DNA of 64,000 nucleotides from Gammaproteobacteria bacterium (GCA_016182845.1 JACPFT010000010.1:230655-294654), one strand, 5' to 3'; shown: positions 17,053-27,159, counted from the stretch's first letter. Notes: generated from the sequence alone by a model not told the origin. Program-made: numbers and translations.

Positions 17053-17117
17053 GGCACACTCGGGGCGGGGAGAATGCCCCGATCCTACACTGCGTTGCGG
17101 CACCGCGCCATGACGGT

Positions 17118-19571
17118 TTACACGCCGATGGCGGCATAGCGCGCCGCGATCAACTCCGTCAGGTCCAAGAGTTCGCCGAAAGCGGTGATGGTATGAAACT
17201 CGTCGTGCAGTTGGGTGGCGCGGTGGCGGGCGTTGTTGCGGATGAAGGCCATTTCTTCCTCGTATTCCGCGTCCGGATACGGCAGGGAGGCCATGAGCTG
17301 CACGCGCAGGAAGCGGTGTTCGAACTTGTCGCGGGCCGCCGCCACGAAGGCGCGCAGGGCGTCGCCCTTGAGCTGCAGGCTGTTGCTGCCGCGCATCAGC
17401 TCGCAGCCCGCCGCCGCGTCGAATTGCTTGAAGACATAGCTCTCGGCATTGAAGATCCGGCCCTTGGGCCGCTCCTTCTCGTTGAGCAGCTGGGCGGCGG
17501 AGAGCATGGGCTTGAGCAGGGTGGGACTGCCCAGGCCCGCGAAATCGAACTCGCCGATCTCGTCGCGGAAGAACCACAGCAGGGGATCGGCCTGTTCGCT
17601 GATGCCCACCCGGGTCAGCCAGTGGCGGTGTTGGGCATCGCGGCTGATGACGAAGGGCAGGGATTGCAGGTTGTCGCCCACCAGGCTTTCCAGCCACTGA
17701 GCCTCGGCCACCAGCTGGCGCTCGGAAATGTCTTCCTGGAGCTTGTCCCGGTTGTTCTCGATGAGTTTGCGGAAGAACTCCGAGCCCAGGTGATAGCCGA
17801 CGATCTCCTCGCGCACCAGGCACACGGTCTTGCCGTCGTAGGAGGTGGTGACCACCTGGTAGGGCAGGTCGACGAGCTTCATGTCCTTGACCACCTTGGC
17901 GAGGCTGGTCAGGCTCAGCTTGACCAGCTCCCGGTGGTAGAGCTTGATCGGGGTGTTCAGGATGATTTTCAGGCCGCGCGTGGAGAAATCCACGGTCTCG
18001 CCGGCATAGCGTTCGCCGCCGGCGAAGAGCTCCACCTCGGTCTTGTGGATGAAGCGCTCCTCGACACGCCGGGATCGGTAGCCCAGGCGCACGCCATGGG
18101 GCTTGGCCACGGCGCCGGGCGGGTTGAGGAAGGCATCCTCCTCCAGGGCCAGATCGGCCATCTCGTCCAGGCTGCGCACCTTCAGCTCGGTGGCCTTCTC
18201 GAACTGCTCGGTGATCTCGAACACCGCGCCGGCGAAGCTCAGGCCCTGGAAGCGCGAGCGGATCTTCGCCGCCAGGGCTTCGTCCTTCTCGTCGAGCACG
18301 GCCATGACGTCGCGGATGCGCTCTTCCTGGGGTGGGATCAGGGGTTTCACGCGCAACAGGTAGACGCGCAGGCTCTGCGCCCAATGCCCCCGGGAGATGA
18401 AATCGCGCCGGCTCTCGGCGCTCAAGAATTCGTGGTCGGCACCGGTGAACAATACCGGCTTGCCGTTGCGCTGACCGGTATAGCAGTACACCAGCAGGGA
18501 TTCCTCGCGCTCGGAGCGACGCACCAGCTCCGCCAGGCGCTCGGGGCGCAGCAGCCGGGCCAGGAATTCGCCGGGCCCGCAGGCCGGGGATTGCAGCAGG
18601 CTGCCGTTGCAGCTGGACACGCCGAACAGGGCCAGGGTCTGGCCGCGCAGGAAGAAGGGCACATGCCCCAGGACCTGGCCGTAGAGCTGGCCATAGACCC
18701 GGGCCTTCAGGGCCATGATGCTGTCTTCCAGATCGATCTTGTAGCGGCGCTGGTTGGTTTCGATGAAGTCGCCGAGGAAGCGCTCGAAATAGGCCTGGGA
18801 CTCGTCGACTTGGCGCTGCACGAAGAGCAGTTGCTTACCCTGCTTCTCGCCGACCTTGACGATGCGGTAGGGAATGGGCTGGTGGTTGAAGCGCTCGCTC
18901 TCCTGCAGGGCAATGAAATGCACACCCACCACCCGCCCCACTTCCAGGGGCACGGGATTGGCCAGGGCCAGCTTGCAGCCGCCCAGGGACAGGTCGGCGG
19001 TCTTGGCGGCGACGGGCTTGCCCTCTCCCAGATAGAGATTGACGGCGGTGATATAGGTCAAACGCGTCTCGCCGCGCTGGGCGGAATAACCGAAGGGCAG
19101 GATTTCCACCTCGTGGGCCGGCTCCAGCTCCTGCATGCCCGGCGCCAGGGCGATGCGTTCGGCGGCGGAGATCTTCTGCTCGGCGACGCGCGCGCGCTTG
19201 ACCCGCTCGGTCTTCTCCTTGGCCTCCTGCATCTTGTAGGTGTGCTCGGCATTGGTGACGCGCTCGAACACGCCCTGGGTGTATTTCCCGCCGAAATCAT
19301 GCACCGCCGCCTCGAACAGGTTGCGGCACTGGTCGTCCAGGAAATGAGTGACCTTCTGGAATTCGAAGGCATAGCACACGCCCGGCACCTTGCCGCGCAT
19401 GTCGATGGCTTCCGAGCACGGCGCCTCCTGGCGCTTGCGCTCCATGCGGTAGAGAAACTCCGCCGAGGCGGAACCGGCTTCCACGTACTCGGTGACCATG
19501 GTCTTGCGCCCGGCCACCGACTTGTAGTGTTTGATCTCGGCGAGAGGTTCGCCCGTGGGCTTGTCCGACAT
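17118..19571 (-). CDS. Large protein with two PilZ domains
   Basis: An 817-residue cytoplasmic protein without signal or membrane segment. Two PilZ-like modules can be seen: one near residues 170-270 (RLTYITAVNL, DLSLGGCKLAL) and one near residues 510-600 (GYRSRRVEERFIHKTEVEL, DFSTRGLKIIL). The second has both c-di-GMP motifs (RxxxR as RRVEER and DxSxxG); the first keeps DxSxxG with a weaker arginine motif. Proteins of this build occur as orphan c-di-GMP receptors; the target is unknown. Flanking regions are largely helical. The gene is transcribed with the DAHP synthase gene downstream but is probably unrelated to it. Confidence 0.8.
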   Translation of the reverse strand: MSDKPTGEPLAEIKHYKSVAGRKTMVTEYVEAGSASAEFLYRMERKRQEAPCSEAIDMRGKVPGVCYAFEFQKVTHFLDDQCRNLFEAAVHDFGGKYTQGVFERVTNAEHTYKMQEAKEKTERVKRARVAEQKISAAERIALAPGMQELEPAHEVEILPFGYSAQRGETRLTYITAVNLYLGEGKPVAAKTADLSLGGCKLALANPVPLEVGRVVGVHFIALQESERFNHQPIPYRIVKVGEKQGKQLLFVQRQVDESQAYFERFLGDFIETNQRRYKIDLEDSIMALKARVYGQLYGQVLGHVPFFLRGQTLALFGVSSCNGSLLQSPACGPGEFLARLLRPERLAELVRRSEREESLLVYCYTGQRNGKPVLFTGADHEFLSAESRRDFISRGHWAQSLRVYLLRVKPLIPPQEERIRDVMAVLDEKDEALAAKIRSRFQGLSFAGAVFEITEQFEKATELKVRSLDEMADLALEEDAFLNPPGAVAKPHGVRLGYRSRRVEERFIHKTEVELFAGGERYAGETVDFSTRGLKIILNTPIKLYHRELVKLSLTSLAKVVKDMKLVDLPYQVVTTSYDGKTVCLVREEIVGYHLGSEFFRKLIENNRDKLQEDISERQLVAEAQWLESLVGDNLQSLPFVISRDAQHRHWLTRVGISEQADPLLWFFRDEIGEFDFAGLGSPTLLKPMLSAAQLLNEKERPKGRIFNAESYVFKQFDAAAGCELMRGSNSLQLKGDALRAFVAAARDKFEHRFLRVQLMASLPYPDAEYEEEMAFIRNNARHRATQLHDEFHTITAFGELLDLTELIAARYAAIGV

Positions 19572-19681
19572 CCTGGACCTGCAATAACACGCACTTATCC
19601 GTTAAGGATAGCCCAGCGGCGGGGTTGGGGCGGCGCCGGGCGACTCCCGGGAGAGTGCCACCGCATCCGGCGCTTGCCAAG

Positions 19682-22267
19682 TCAAACCAGCAGCCGCTCC
19701 CGGGCAGGCTCTCGCAGGTTGTAGCGGGAAGCCATGGCCGCGCCATAGGCGCCGGCCGTGGCGATCAGGAGCACGTCGCCTTCCGCCGTGTCCGGCAGGG
19801 GCAGGTCCACGCCCAGGACGTCGCCGGTCTCGCAGATCGGCCCCACCACGGTGGCCGTGCCCAGGCAGGCCTGGTCCAGGCGGCTCAGGTTGACGATCTC
19901 GTGGTGGGCGCCGTACAGGGCCGGGCGGATCAGGGAGTTCATGCCGGCATCGACGCCGATGTAGCGCGCCTCGCCCTTGCCCTTGAGCTGGGTGACCCGG
20001 GCCAGGAGCACGCCGGACTCGGCCACCAGGTAGCGCCCGGGCTCCAGCCACAGCGCGAAACGCGGGTAGGCGGCGCGGAAGGCCGTCAGCCCCTCGGCCA
20101 CGGCGGCCAGATCCAGGCCGGCGCGGCCGCGCCGATCCGGCACGCCCAGGCCGCCGCCCAGGTCCAGGATGCGCAGTTCCGGGAAGTCTTCGGCAAGCTG
20201 GGCCAGGGACAGGGCCGTTTCGCGCCAGGTGGAGGCATCGAGGATGCCGCTGCCGGCGTGGTTGTGCAGGCCGATGATCCGCGCCCCGGCGCGTTCCGCC
20301 AGCTCGCGCAGCTCGGCCAGCTCCGACAGGGGCACGCCGAACTTGGAGGTCTGGCCCTCGGTGCGCACGTGGGCGTGATGGCCCTTGCTGCGGCCCAGAT
20401 CGACGCGCACCAGCAGCTCCCGACCGGCGAAGAGTTCCGGCCAGGCGCGCAGGGGATGCAGATTGTCCAGGGTCAGGGTCAGCCCCAGGGCCAGGCCATG
20501 GGCATATTCCCCGCGCGGCGCGAAATTCGGCGTGAACAGGATGCGCTCGCGGTCCAGTCCCGGGAACAGGCCCAGCACATGGTCGATCTCGCCCGGCGAG
20601 ACGCATTCGAAGCCCAGGCCCGCCGCCTCGAAGGCGCGCAGGACGTCCGGGTGGCTATTGGCCTTGAGGGCATAGAACACCCGGTCCACCGGCAGGGCGC
20701 GACAGGCGGCGGCGCGGGCGGCCAGGGTGGCGGCATCATAGACATAGGCCGGCGTGCCCTCGCCCGCCAGGGCCAGGAGGGCCTCGCGCCGGGTCTCCCA
20801 CCAGGCGGGCTCGGCCGTGCCGGCCTCCGGCCGCTGGGCGGCGAACTCGGCCCAGGTCGGGCCCAGCACGCTGTCGGCGCGCCGGATCAGCAGCTTGTGC
20901 AGCTCGGCCGCCAGGGCATCGGCATGGTCCTCGTCCAGGACCAGGGACAGGTTCAGATCCGAGGCGGCTTGGGTGACCAGGTGCAGTTGGTGCTCGGCCA
21001 GGAGTTCCAGGGCCGGACCCAGCTCCGGCAACACGGCGCGGATCTGCCGGCCCACCAGGCTGACCGCCGCGCAGCCGCGCAGGATGCTGACCTTGGCCAG
21101 CTCGGACAGCGACTCGTGCAGCTCGGCGAGCACGGCCTCGGACAGGGCATTGGCCCCCGGATCCAGGGTCACGGTGATATTGGTCTCCGAGGTGGACACC
21201 AGGTCGATGGACAGGCCTAAGCGCTTGAAGCAGCCGAAGGCATCGGCCAGGAAGCCCACCTGCTGCCACATGCCCAGGGTCTCCAGGGACACCAGGGTGA
21301 TGCCCTTCTTGACCGAGATGGCCTTGACCTGGGGCGCGCCGGCCTGGGCGGCGGCGACGATGGTGCCGGGCAGCTCGGGACGGTCGGTGCACAGGACCCA
21401 GAGCGGGATACGCCCGGCGCGCACCGGCGCCAGGCAGCGCGGGTGCAGGACCTTGGCGCCGGTGGAGGCAATTTCCTGGGCCTCGTCGTAGTCCAGCTGC
21501 TTGAGCAGACGCGCCTCGGGAATGGCCCGGGGATTGGCGGTGAACATGCCCGGCACGTCCGTCCAGATCTCGACGCGCTCGGCTTCGAGCTTGGCGCCGA
21601 AATAGGCGCCCGAGGTGTCGGAGCCCCCCCGGCCCAGGAGCACGGTCTCGCCGCGCTCGTTGGCGGCGATGAAGCCCTGGGACAGGAGCACGCCGTCCAG
21701 CGCCGCCAGCCGTTGTTGCAGGCCCGGCTCGGCCTCGTAGGGGCAGACCGCCGAGAGATAGAGGCTGGCCTCGCCGGCATGGGCCGGGCGTTCGCTGACC
21801 AGCAGCTCGCGGGCGTCCAGCCACTGGGTGGGAATGCCCTGGGCATTCAGATAGGCCGCCCCCAGGCGCGTGGACATCAACTCGCCCAGGGCCATGAGCC
21901 GGGCATGGGTCTTGGGACTGGCCTCGCCCAGCAGGGCGATGCCGGTGGCCAGCTGCTGCAGCTCCTCGAACTCCGCCGCCAGGACCTCGGCGGCCACCAG
22001 GCCCAAGTCGGCGGCCAGGGCCGAATGCTGGAGCTGGATGGCGGCGATGATCGGGGCGATCTGGGCGGCCTTGCCCAGGGCGATGGCCTCCAGCCGGTTG
22101 GACACGCCGGACAGGGCCGAATGGACCACGACCGGTTTCTTCCCCTGTTTCAGGCGCTCGGTCACCACGCGGGCGATGAATGCCCACATCGTGGCCGTGG
22201 AGACACTGGTGCCGCCGAATTTCAGAACGACGAAATTCGGCGCCGCGTGGAGCGCGTTGGACGACAT
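19682..22267 (-). CDS. lysAC: Bifunctional aspartate kinase / diaminopimelate decarboxylase
   Basis: One 861-residue chain holds the first and last enzymes of the lysine branch. The N-terminal aspartate kinase begins with FVVLKFGGTSV (residues 12-22), has the RGGSDTSGAYFGA catalytic segment, and two ACT domains at about 315-455 that can sense lysine. From about residue 500 follows diaminopimelate decarboxylase (LysA): PLP lysine near 530 in FYALKANSHPDV, GGGLGVPD, EPGRYLVAESGVL and PICETGDVLG. The start at 22267 (MSSNALHAAPN) avoids an unlikely extension. The fusion is known from Xanthomonadales and some other bacteria. Confidence 0.95.
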   Translation of the reverse strand: MSSNALHAAPNFVVLKFGGTSVSTATMWAFIARVVTERLKQGKKPVVVHSALSGVSNRLEAIALGKAAQIAPIIAAIQLQHSALAADLGLVAAEVLAAEFEELQQLATGIALLGEASPKTHARLMALGELMSTRLGAAYLNAQGIPTQWLDARELLVSERPAHAGEASLYLSAVCPYEAEPGLQQRLAALDGVLLSQGFIAANERGETVLLGRGGSDTSGAYFGAKLEAERVEIWTDVPGMFTANPRAIPEARLLKQLDYDEAQEIASTGAKVLHPRCLAPVRAGRIPLWVLCTDRPELPGTIVAAAQAGAPQVKAISVKKGITLVSLETLGMWQQVGFLADAFGCFKRLGLSIDLVSTSETNITVTLDPGANALSEAVLAELHESLSELAKVSILRGCAAVSLVGRQIRAVLPELGPALELLAEHQLHLVTQAASDLNLSLVLDEDHADALAAELHKLLIRRADSVLGPTWAEFAAQRPEAGTAEPAWWETRREALLALAGEGTPAYVYDAATLAARAAACRALPVDRVFYALKANSHPDVLRAFEAAGLGFECVSPGEIDHVLGLFPGLDRERILFTPNFAPRGEYAHGLALGLTLTLDNLHPLRAWPELFAGRELLVRVDLGRSKGHHAHVRTEGQTSKFGVPLSELAELRELAERAGARIIGLHNHAGSGILDASTWRETALSLAQLAEDFPELRILDLGGGLGVPDRRGRAGLDLAAVAEGLTAFRAAYPRFALWLEPGRYLVAESGVLLARVTQLKGKGEARYIGVDAGMNSLIRPALYGAHHEIVNLSRLDQACLGTATVVGPICETGDVLGVDLPLPDTAEGDVLLIATAGAYGAAMASRYNLREPARERLLV

Positions 22268-22497
22268 GGGGATCGGGCCTCGGTCAGGGGGGTGAATCCC
22301 CGAACCTATCCCATTCATTGCGGCATCGCAACAGGCGATTTTTCGCTCAATACTGGCGCTTGGCAGGAACCGGCAGACCCGCCGCGAAATGGGCACAATT
22401 ATCAAGAAAACTCATGCGGCCCCGGCGAAAACTCATGGATTTGTCGCTCACGGGCCCAGGCCGTGCCCGGTTGAAGCGACCGGGTCTGAGCCTGCTC

Positions 22498-23310
22498 CTA
22501 TTCCCCCAGCGGCGCACGCTCCAGCAACTCGTCCGGGCGTTCGGGATTGGCATAGCCGCCGCGGCTGGCGTCGTAGTTCTCGTAGGGCATGTCGTAGTAG
22601 CGGCCGGTCTGTTCGTCGTAGGTGCGTTCGTAGCCCAGGGTCGATTCCGAGCGGTCGCGCGACAGGCGGTCGTCGGCTTGGCCGCGCGCTTCCCAGGCCT
22701 TGTTGTAGTCGCCGTAGATATAGTCCGAGGAAATCGGGCCGGGCAGGCGCACCCGATCCTGACCGGCGACTTGTCGGGCATTGGTGATGATCACGGTCTC
22801 GGAGATGGCGGGCAGCCAGTAGCGCGCCTGTTGCCAGGATTTTTCCGGCGCCTGGAAGCTGCGGACAAAGGCGGAATACTGCCCATAACCTTGCATCACG
22901 CCGACCACGGCACGGCCACGGGTCGGAACGCCGTGGTAGGTGTAGCGCAATTCGATTTCGGCCATCTGCCATTGCAGACCCATCATGGCCGGTATGGGCG
23001 GCAGGGCCTTGGTGGAGAGAAACCGGGGATTCTGGTAGTCCGGTATGGAGCTCACCACCTGTTGAAAAAAGGGCACGGGGGCGGACTGCCCGAAGGACCC
23101 TAGCAGCAGGGCGAAGGACGCGCCGGAGACTTGGTCCGGGGCCATCATGTCGACGCCGTTGGTGGTTTCGTTGGCGCGCCAGCCGGCCGGCATGGCGTAG
23201 CGGAAATACCGGCCCTGGTGCACTTCCAGGGCGGGGCGCGGGACCGGCGGTTGTGCGGCGGTGGCGGCGGCGGCTACCAGAGCGATGGTTGCGAACGTTC
23301 GTGACTGCAT
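22498..23310 (-). CDS. Secreted protein of unknown function
   Basis: A 270-residue protein with an N-terminal signal peptide (FATIALVAAAATAAQ). The body begins GRYFRYAMPAGWRANETTNG, a layout like that of DUF1795/PsbP-type lipid- or stress-related secreted domains, but I cannot assign a family. The C-terminal 60 residues are Tyr-, Asp- and Arg-rich and likely disordered (RTYDEQTGRYYDMPYENYD). It is 24 bp upstream of the STAS gene in the reverse direction, transcribed in the same direction. Confidence 0.7.
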   Translation of the reverse strand: MQSRTFATIALVAAAATAAQPPVPRPALEVHQGRYFRYAMPAGWRANETTNGVDMMAPDQVSGASFALLLGSFGQSAPVPFFQQVVSSIPDYQNPRFLSTKALPPIPAMMGLQWQMAEIELRYTYHGVPTRGRAVVGVMQGYGQYSAFVRSFQAPEKSWQQARYWLPAISETVIITNARQVAGQDRVRLPGPISSDYIYGDYNKAWEARGQADDRLSRDRSESTLGYERTYDEQTGRYYDMPYENYDASRGGYANPERPDELLERAPLGE

Positions 23311-23334
23311 GGCGGCTCCTCGGCGATCGCGCCC

Positions 23335-23652
23335 TCAACGCATGCTGAACAGGCTCTCGAATTTCATGCTGGACAGCAGCTCGCGCACGAAGCCCTGGGC
23401 GCCGCGCAAGGCCACGGTCTTGCCCACGACCCGGGCCTTTTCCTTGAGCAGCAGCAGCATGCCCAAGGCCGAGCTGTCCATGTATTCCACGGCGCTCAAG
23501 TCCAAGACGATTTCGCGCACGCCCGGATCGTCCAGATGGGCGCCGTAGGCCTCGCGGAATTCGCCGAATTGATCGAAGCCGAAACGGGGTTGTAGCTTGA
23601 GTTCCACGGTATTTCCTCGCGCGCTGTTCATACTGTCGGATTTTGCGTTCAT
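23335..23652 (-). CDS. STAS-domain protein (anti-sigma factor antagonist type)
   Basis: A 105-residue single STAS domain. The core VLDLSAVEYMDSSALGMLLLL contains the DSSALG loop, whose second serine (Ser61) aligns with the phosphorylated serine of SpoIIAA. It probably switches a partner kinase/phosphatase or a sulfate/chemosensory complex, not present here. AGAGGA lies 4 nt before the ATG. A close paralogue lies at 25210-25572, with the chemoreceptor gene between them. Confidence 0.88.
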   Translation of the reverse strand: MNAKSDSMNSARGNTVELKLQPRFGFDQFGEFREAYGAHLDDPGVREIVLDLSAVEYMDSSALGMLLLLKEKARVVGKTVALRGAQGFVRELLSSMKFESLFSMR

Positions 23653-23692
23653 GACATCCTCTTCTCGTGCTCCGCCCCCGCGGCCGCACCGG

Positions 23693-24961
23693 CTAGAACA
23701 ACTCGACCTTCCCCTCGGACAGGGCGACCTGCTTGACCGGGTTCCGGTCCAGGCGCGGATTGTCCTTGAGATAGTCCTGGATTCGTTGCACCAGGCTGGT
23801 CCAATCCGGGCCGCTATGGTCCGGGTTCAGCTCGCCCAAGTGTTCGGCGACGGCCTGGACGTGGCTGACTCGCGCCAGCATGTGCTGCACCAGCTGGCTG
23901 CACAAATCCTGGAATTGCAAGGCTCGCACCGCGTCGGCGATGCCCTGGCCCACGTGACCGGCCACGGCGTCCATCTGCGCCAGGGTTTCCACCATGCGCC
24001 GGTCCAGGCCCTGGACTTCCACCATCATCAGCTCGACCCGGCGGCGGGAGGTGAGCGCGAAGCTCATGTCCTTGGCGGCCAGGGAGCTGATGGTGGCCTT
24101 GGCCTCCTCGACCTTCTGGTGCATATCGCCCATCTGTTCGCGGATCACCTGGGAAAAGCCCGTGGACCGTCCCGACAGGGAGCGTACCTCGTCGGCCACC
24201 ACGGCGAAGCCGCGCCCGGCCTCGCCGGCCCGCGCCGCCTCGATGGCGGCATTGAGCGCCAGCAGATTGGTCTGGCGTGCGATGCTGTCCAGCTCGCCCA
24301 AGATGGCCAGGACGTCGCCGGTCTTGCCGGCGATGATTTCCATGCGCTCCACCAGGGCCACCGAGGTCTTGCTGGTCTCCAGGGTCGCGTCGGCGAACAT
24401 GCCCAGGGTCTGGCCGGTCTCGGTGATGAAATGATGCAAGGAATCTGCGCCCTTGGCGCCCTGCTCCCGCTGCTCCAAGATGCCCCGGCTCAGCTCCCGC
24501 TGGGAGTCCACATCGGCCCCGAGGCCATGGAAACTGGTCAAGAGGGTCGAGGCGGCGTCGGACACCAGGGATTCCAGGCGGCTCAGCTCGTCCTGCAAGG
24601 CCTTGGCCTGGGCCGTCAGGCCGCCGCCCAGGGCCACCAGGGTCGTTCCGGCGGTATCGGCCTGCACCGAGACCGGCGCGTTCTTCGCCGGCGAATCCAG
24701 GGAGTCCGTGCGACGGCTGACGCCGAAAACCAGGCAGGCGGCCATGGCCAGGCCGAACCAGAGGCCGGCCAAGCCCAGCCATAGGCTGAGCAGCCAGGCC
24801 GGCAGGAAGCTGGCCGCGAAAACGCCCAAGGGCCGGACCCAGGGGGCCTCATGCCATGCCGCCGGCTGGGGCACGCTCACGGCTGGGAGCAGCGCCACTT
24901 CCCGGAAGCCGTCGGTTTTCCGGCCAGGCCCGTACCCGAGCTCAATTCCTTCTGCCCTCAT
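23693..24961 (-). CDS. Methyl-accepting chemotaxis protein
   Basis: A 422-residue chemoreceptor. After about 40 N-terminal residues come two closely spaced membrane segments (about residues 47-85: [20 protein letters not shown] and [15 protein letters not shown]) with almost no periplasmic loop, so it is not a classical ligand-binding receptor. The signalling tip is recognisable: [38 protein letters not shown]. The last part ([18 protein letters not shown]) is typical of receptors associated with STAS/Wsp-like or type IV pilus pathways. No CheA or CheW gene is here. It sits between two STAS genes in one direction. Confidence 0.92.
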   Translation of the reverse strand: MRAEGIELGYGPGRKTDGFREVALLPAVSVPQPAAWHEAPWVRPLGVFAASFLPAWLLSLWLGLAGLWFGLAMAACLVFGVSRRTDSLDSPAKNAPVSVQADTAGTTLVALGGGLTAQAKALQDELSRLESLVSDAASTLLTSFHGLGADVDSQRELSRGILEQREQGAKGADSLHHFITETGQTLGMFADATLETSKTSVALVERMEIIAGKTGDVLAILGELDSIARQTNLLALNAAIEAARAGEAGRGFAVVADEVRSLSGRSTGFSQVIREQMGDMHQKVEEAKATISSLAAKDMSFALTSRRRVELMMVEVQGLDRRMVETLAQMDAVAGHVGQGIADAVRALQFQDLCSQLVQHMLARVSHVQAVAEHLGELNPDHSGPDWTSLVQRIQDYLKDNPRLDRNPVKQVALSEGKVELF

Positions 24962-25209
24962 GATGAAACTCCCGAAAGCCCTAAACCGCGGCTAGCGGTG
25001 GATGGAAGCGTGGTGGCGGTTGCGGGATGGGGCAGCCGTACCGGTTCGAAGCGTGCTCAGACAGTGCTGGGCGACCCGACCCGCCGTGCGAGGGGACGCC
25101 GGTCACTGCGTGAATCCGCTTCAGGCGACTGCGGGGATCTGGGCAGTCTCGGTCACCGCTCGGAGGCGCATCGCGGCCATTCCGAACCGGTTCTCCGAAT
25201 TAACTTAGC

Positions 25210-25572
25210 TCAGCGGGGTTGGCTGTCAATCACGGCAGCGGCAGGCTCTTGGCCTTCATCCCCTTCACCGAGGATGTCGAACAAGCGGTCGAAGTTTGAC
25301 AGGCTCAGGCTCTGGCGCACCGTGGACGTGCAATTGGCCAGGCTGACGCGTTTGCCCAGTTCCACCGCCTTCTCGCGCAAGAGCAGGAGCATGCCCAGGG
25401 CGGCACTGTCCACGAACTCCACTTCATCGAGGTCGATGCGGATCTCGCTGATGCCCGGATCGGTCAGAAGGGGTTGGTAGCTCTCGCGAAATCGCCGAAA
25501 GGCGCTGAAATCGAAGCGGCCCGCCAACCGAATGCAGCCTATGGGGCCCGGCGCGGGAACAGAGTCGGTCAT
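25210..25572 (-). CDS. STAS-domain protein, second copy
   Basis: A 120-residue STAS domain, clearly paralogous to the one at 23335-23652 (both have the D-G-x-x-E-I-x-x-D-L block and LGMLLLL-EKA--LGK-V-L). Here the loop is DSAALG, so the serine normally phosphorylated in anti-anti-sigma factors is alanine (Ala57); Ser56 remains. It may therefore be constitutively active or regulated differently. It is the first gene of the STAS-MCP-STAS group. Confidence 0.85.
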   Translation of the reverse strand: MTDSVPAPGPIGCIRLAGRFDFSAFRRFRESYQPLLTDPGISEIRIDLDEVEFVDSAALGMLLLLREKAVELGKRVSLANCTSTVRQSLSLSNFDRLFDILGEGDEGQEPAAAVIDSQPR

Positions 25573-25713
25573 GGAAAATCCCTACAGCGTTCAAGAGAAT
25601 CGTTCTCGTTGAAACCATAGCCCAGGGACGGGGCTTGTCAATATCGACGAAGGAAAGCGTAGCCGGCCGGAGCGGGGCGCTCGCGGCCGACGACAGCGCG
25701 AAAACGCTAAGAC

Positions 25714-27126
25714 TTACAAAGTCTTGATGGTGGTGATCAATTCCGCGGCGGCCTTGGTGGCATCGCCGTAGAGCATCTGGGTGTTCTCACAATAGAACAA
25801 ATGGTTCTCGACTCCGGAGAAGCCCGTGCCCTTGCCGCGCTTGATGACGATGACATGCTCGGCACTGACCGCGTCGAGGATGGGCATGCCGTAGAGTGGC
25901 GAGCTCTTGTCGGTCTTGGCCACCGGGTTGACCACGTCGTTGGCGCCGATGACCAGGGCCACGGTGGTGGTGGCGAATTCCGGGTTCACCTCGTCCATGT
26001 CGGCGATGAGATCGTAGGGCACGCCGGCCTCGGCCAGCAGCACGTTCATGTGGCCGGGCATGCGCCCCGCGACCGGGTGAATGGCGAACTTCACCTTCAC
26101 GCCGCGCTTGATGAGCAGCTCGGCCAGCTCCCAGACCTTGTGCTGGGCCTGGGCCACGGCCATGCCATAACCGGGCACGATCAGTACGCGCTCGGCATAG
26201 GCCATCAGGATGGCGGCATCCTGGGCCTGGACTTCGCGCATGGTCCCGGTGACCGCCTCGCCGGACGCGGCGCCGCCGCCGGTGCCGAAGCCGCCCAGGA
26301 GCACGGTGAAGATGGAGCGGTTCATGGCCTTGGCCATCAACTGGGTCAGCAGCGTACCGGCCGAACCGACCACGATGCCGGCGATGATCATGGCGGCATT
26401 GCCCAGGGCATAGCCCTCGAAGCCCACGGCGAGACCGGTCAGGGCGTTGAAAAGCGAAATGACCACGGGCATGTCGGCGCCGCCGATGGGCATGGCCACC
26501 AGGAAGCCGAGACCTAAGGCCAGGGCGAAGAAGCCATAGATTAGGCTGGCATCGGCACCGGCGAAGACCAGGACGCCGCAGGCGATGGCGGCCAGGGCCA
26601 CGAGGGCATTGAGCCAGACCTGGCCGGAGAACAGGGCGCCCTTGTGCAGCCGGCCGTCCAGCTTGGCCCAGGCCACTAAGGACCCCGTGAACGATACGCA
26701 GCCGATGAAGGCGCCGGCGATGGCCAGGGCCGCGATATCGCCGCCCAGCACGGCGCCCATGCCCAGGCCGCCGGCCTGGGCCTTGCCCTGGGCCGAGAGC
26801 AGCTCCACCGCCGCGATGGCCGCCGCCGCACCGCCGCCCATGCCGTTGTACAGGGCGATCATCTGGGGCATGCCGGTCATGGCGACCTTCTTGCCGGAGA
26901 TCCAGGCGAAGCCGCCGCCGATGGCGATGGCCGAGATCATCAGCAGGTAGTTGGTCAGGCCGTGCAGCTCCGGGGCGGCAAAGGTGGCGAAGGTCGCGAT
27001 GAGCATGCCTAAGCCGGCCCAGACGATGCCGCGCCGGGCGGTGACCGGCGAGGACATCTGCTTCAAACCCAGGATGAACAGGACGGCGGCGAGGAAATAG
27101 CTGGCGTCGATGAGGTGGTGCAACAT
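25714..27126 (-). CDS. pntB: NAD(P) transhydrogenase subunit beta
   Basis: PntB forms the NADP-binding part and most of the proton channel of the membrane transhydrogenase, which uses proton-motive force to reduce NADP+ with NADH. The 470-residue protein has about nine membrane helices in residues 1-270, then the Rossmann domain with GYGMAVAQAQHKVWEL and KFAIHPVAGRMPGHMNVLLAEA, VIGANDVVNPVA and VIVIKRGKGTGFSGVEN. Third gene of the pntAA-pntAB-pntB operon. Confidence 0.96.
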   Translation of the reverse strand: MLHHLIDASYFLAAVLFILGLKQMSSPVTARRGIVWAGLGMLIATFATFAAPELHGLTNYLLMISAIAIGGGFAWISGKKVAMTGMPQMIALYNGMGGGAAAAIAAVELLSAQGKAQAGGLGMGAVLGGDIAALAIAGAFIGCVSFTGSLVAWAKLDGRLHKGALFSGQVWLNALVALAAIACGVLVFAGADASLIYGFFALALGLGFLVAMPIGGADMPVVISLFNALTGLAVGFEGYALGNAAMIIAGIVVGSAGTLLTQLMAKAMNRSIFTVLLGGFGTGGGAASGEAVTGTMREVQAQDAAILMAYAERVLIVPGYGMAVAQAQHKVWELAELLIKRGVKVKFAIHPVAGRMPGHMNVLLAEAGVPYDLIADMDEVNPEFATTTVALVIGANDVVNPVAKTDKSSPLYGMPILDAVSAEHVIVIKRGKGTGFSGVENHLFYCENTQMLYGDATKAAAELITTIKTL

Positions 27127-27159
27127 GGTGATCCCTTGGGGCCTGTGCTCAGGCTCTGG

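Noticed and set aside
17053..18384. Long open frame upstream of the DAHP synthase start
   Set aside because: It is antisense-shadow and out-of-frame sequence over the PilZ gene; the DAHP synthase family starts at MWRPDSW.
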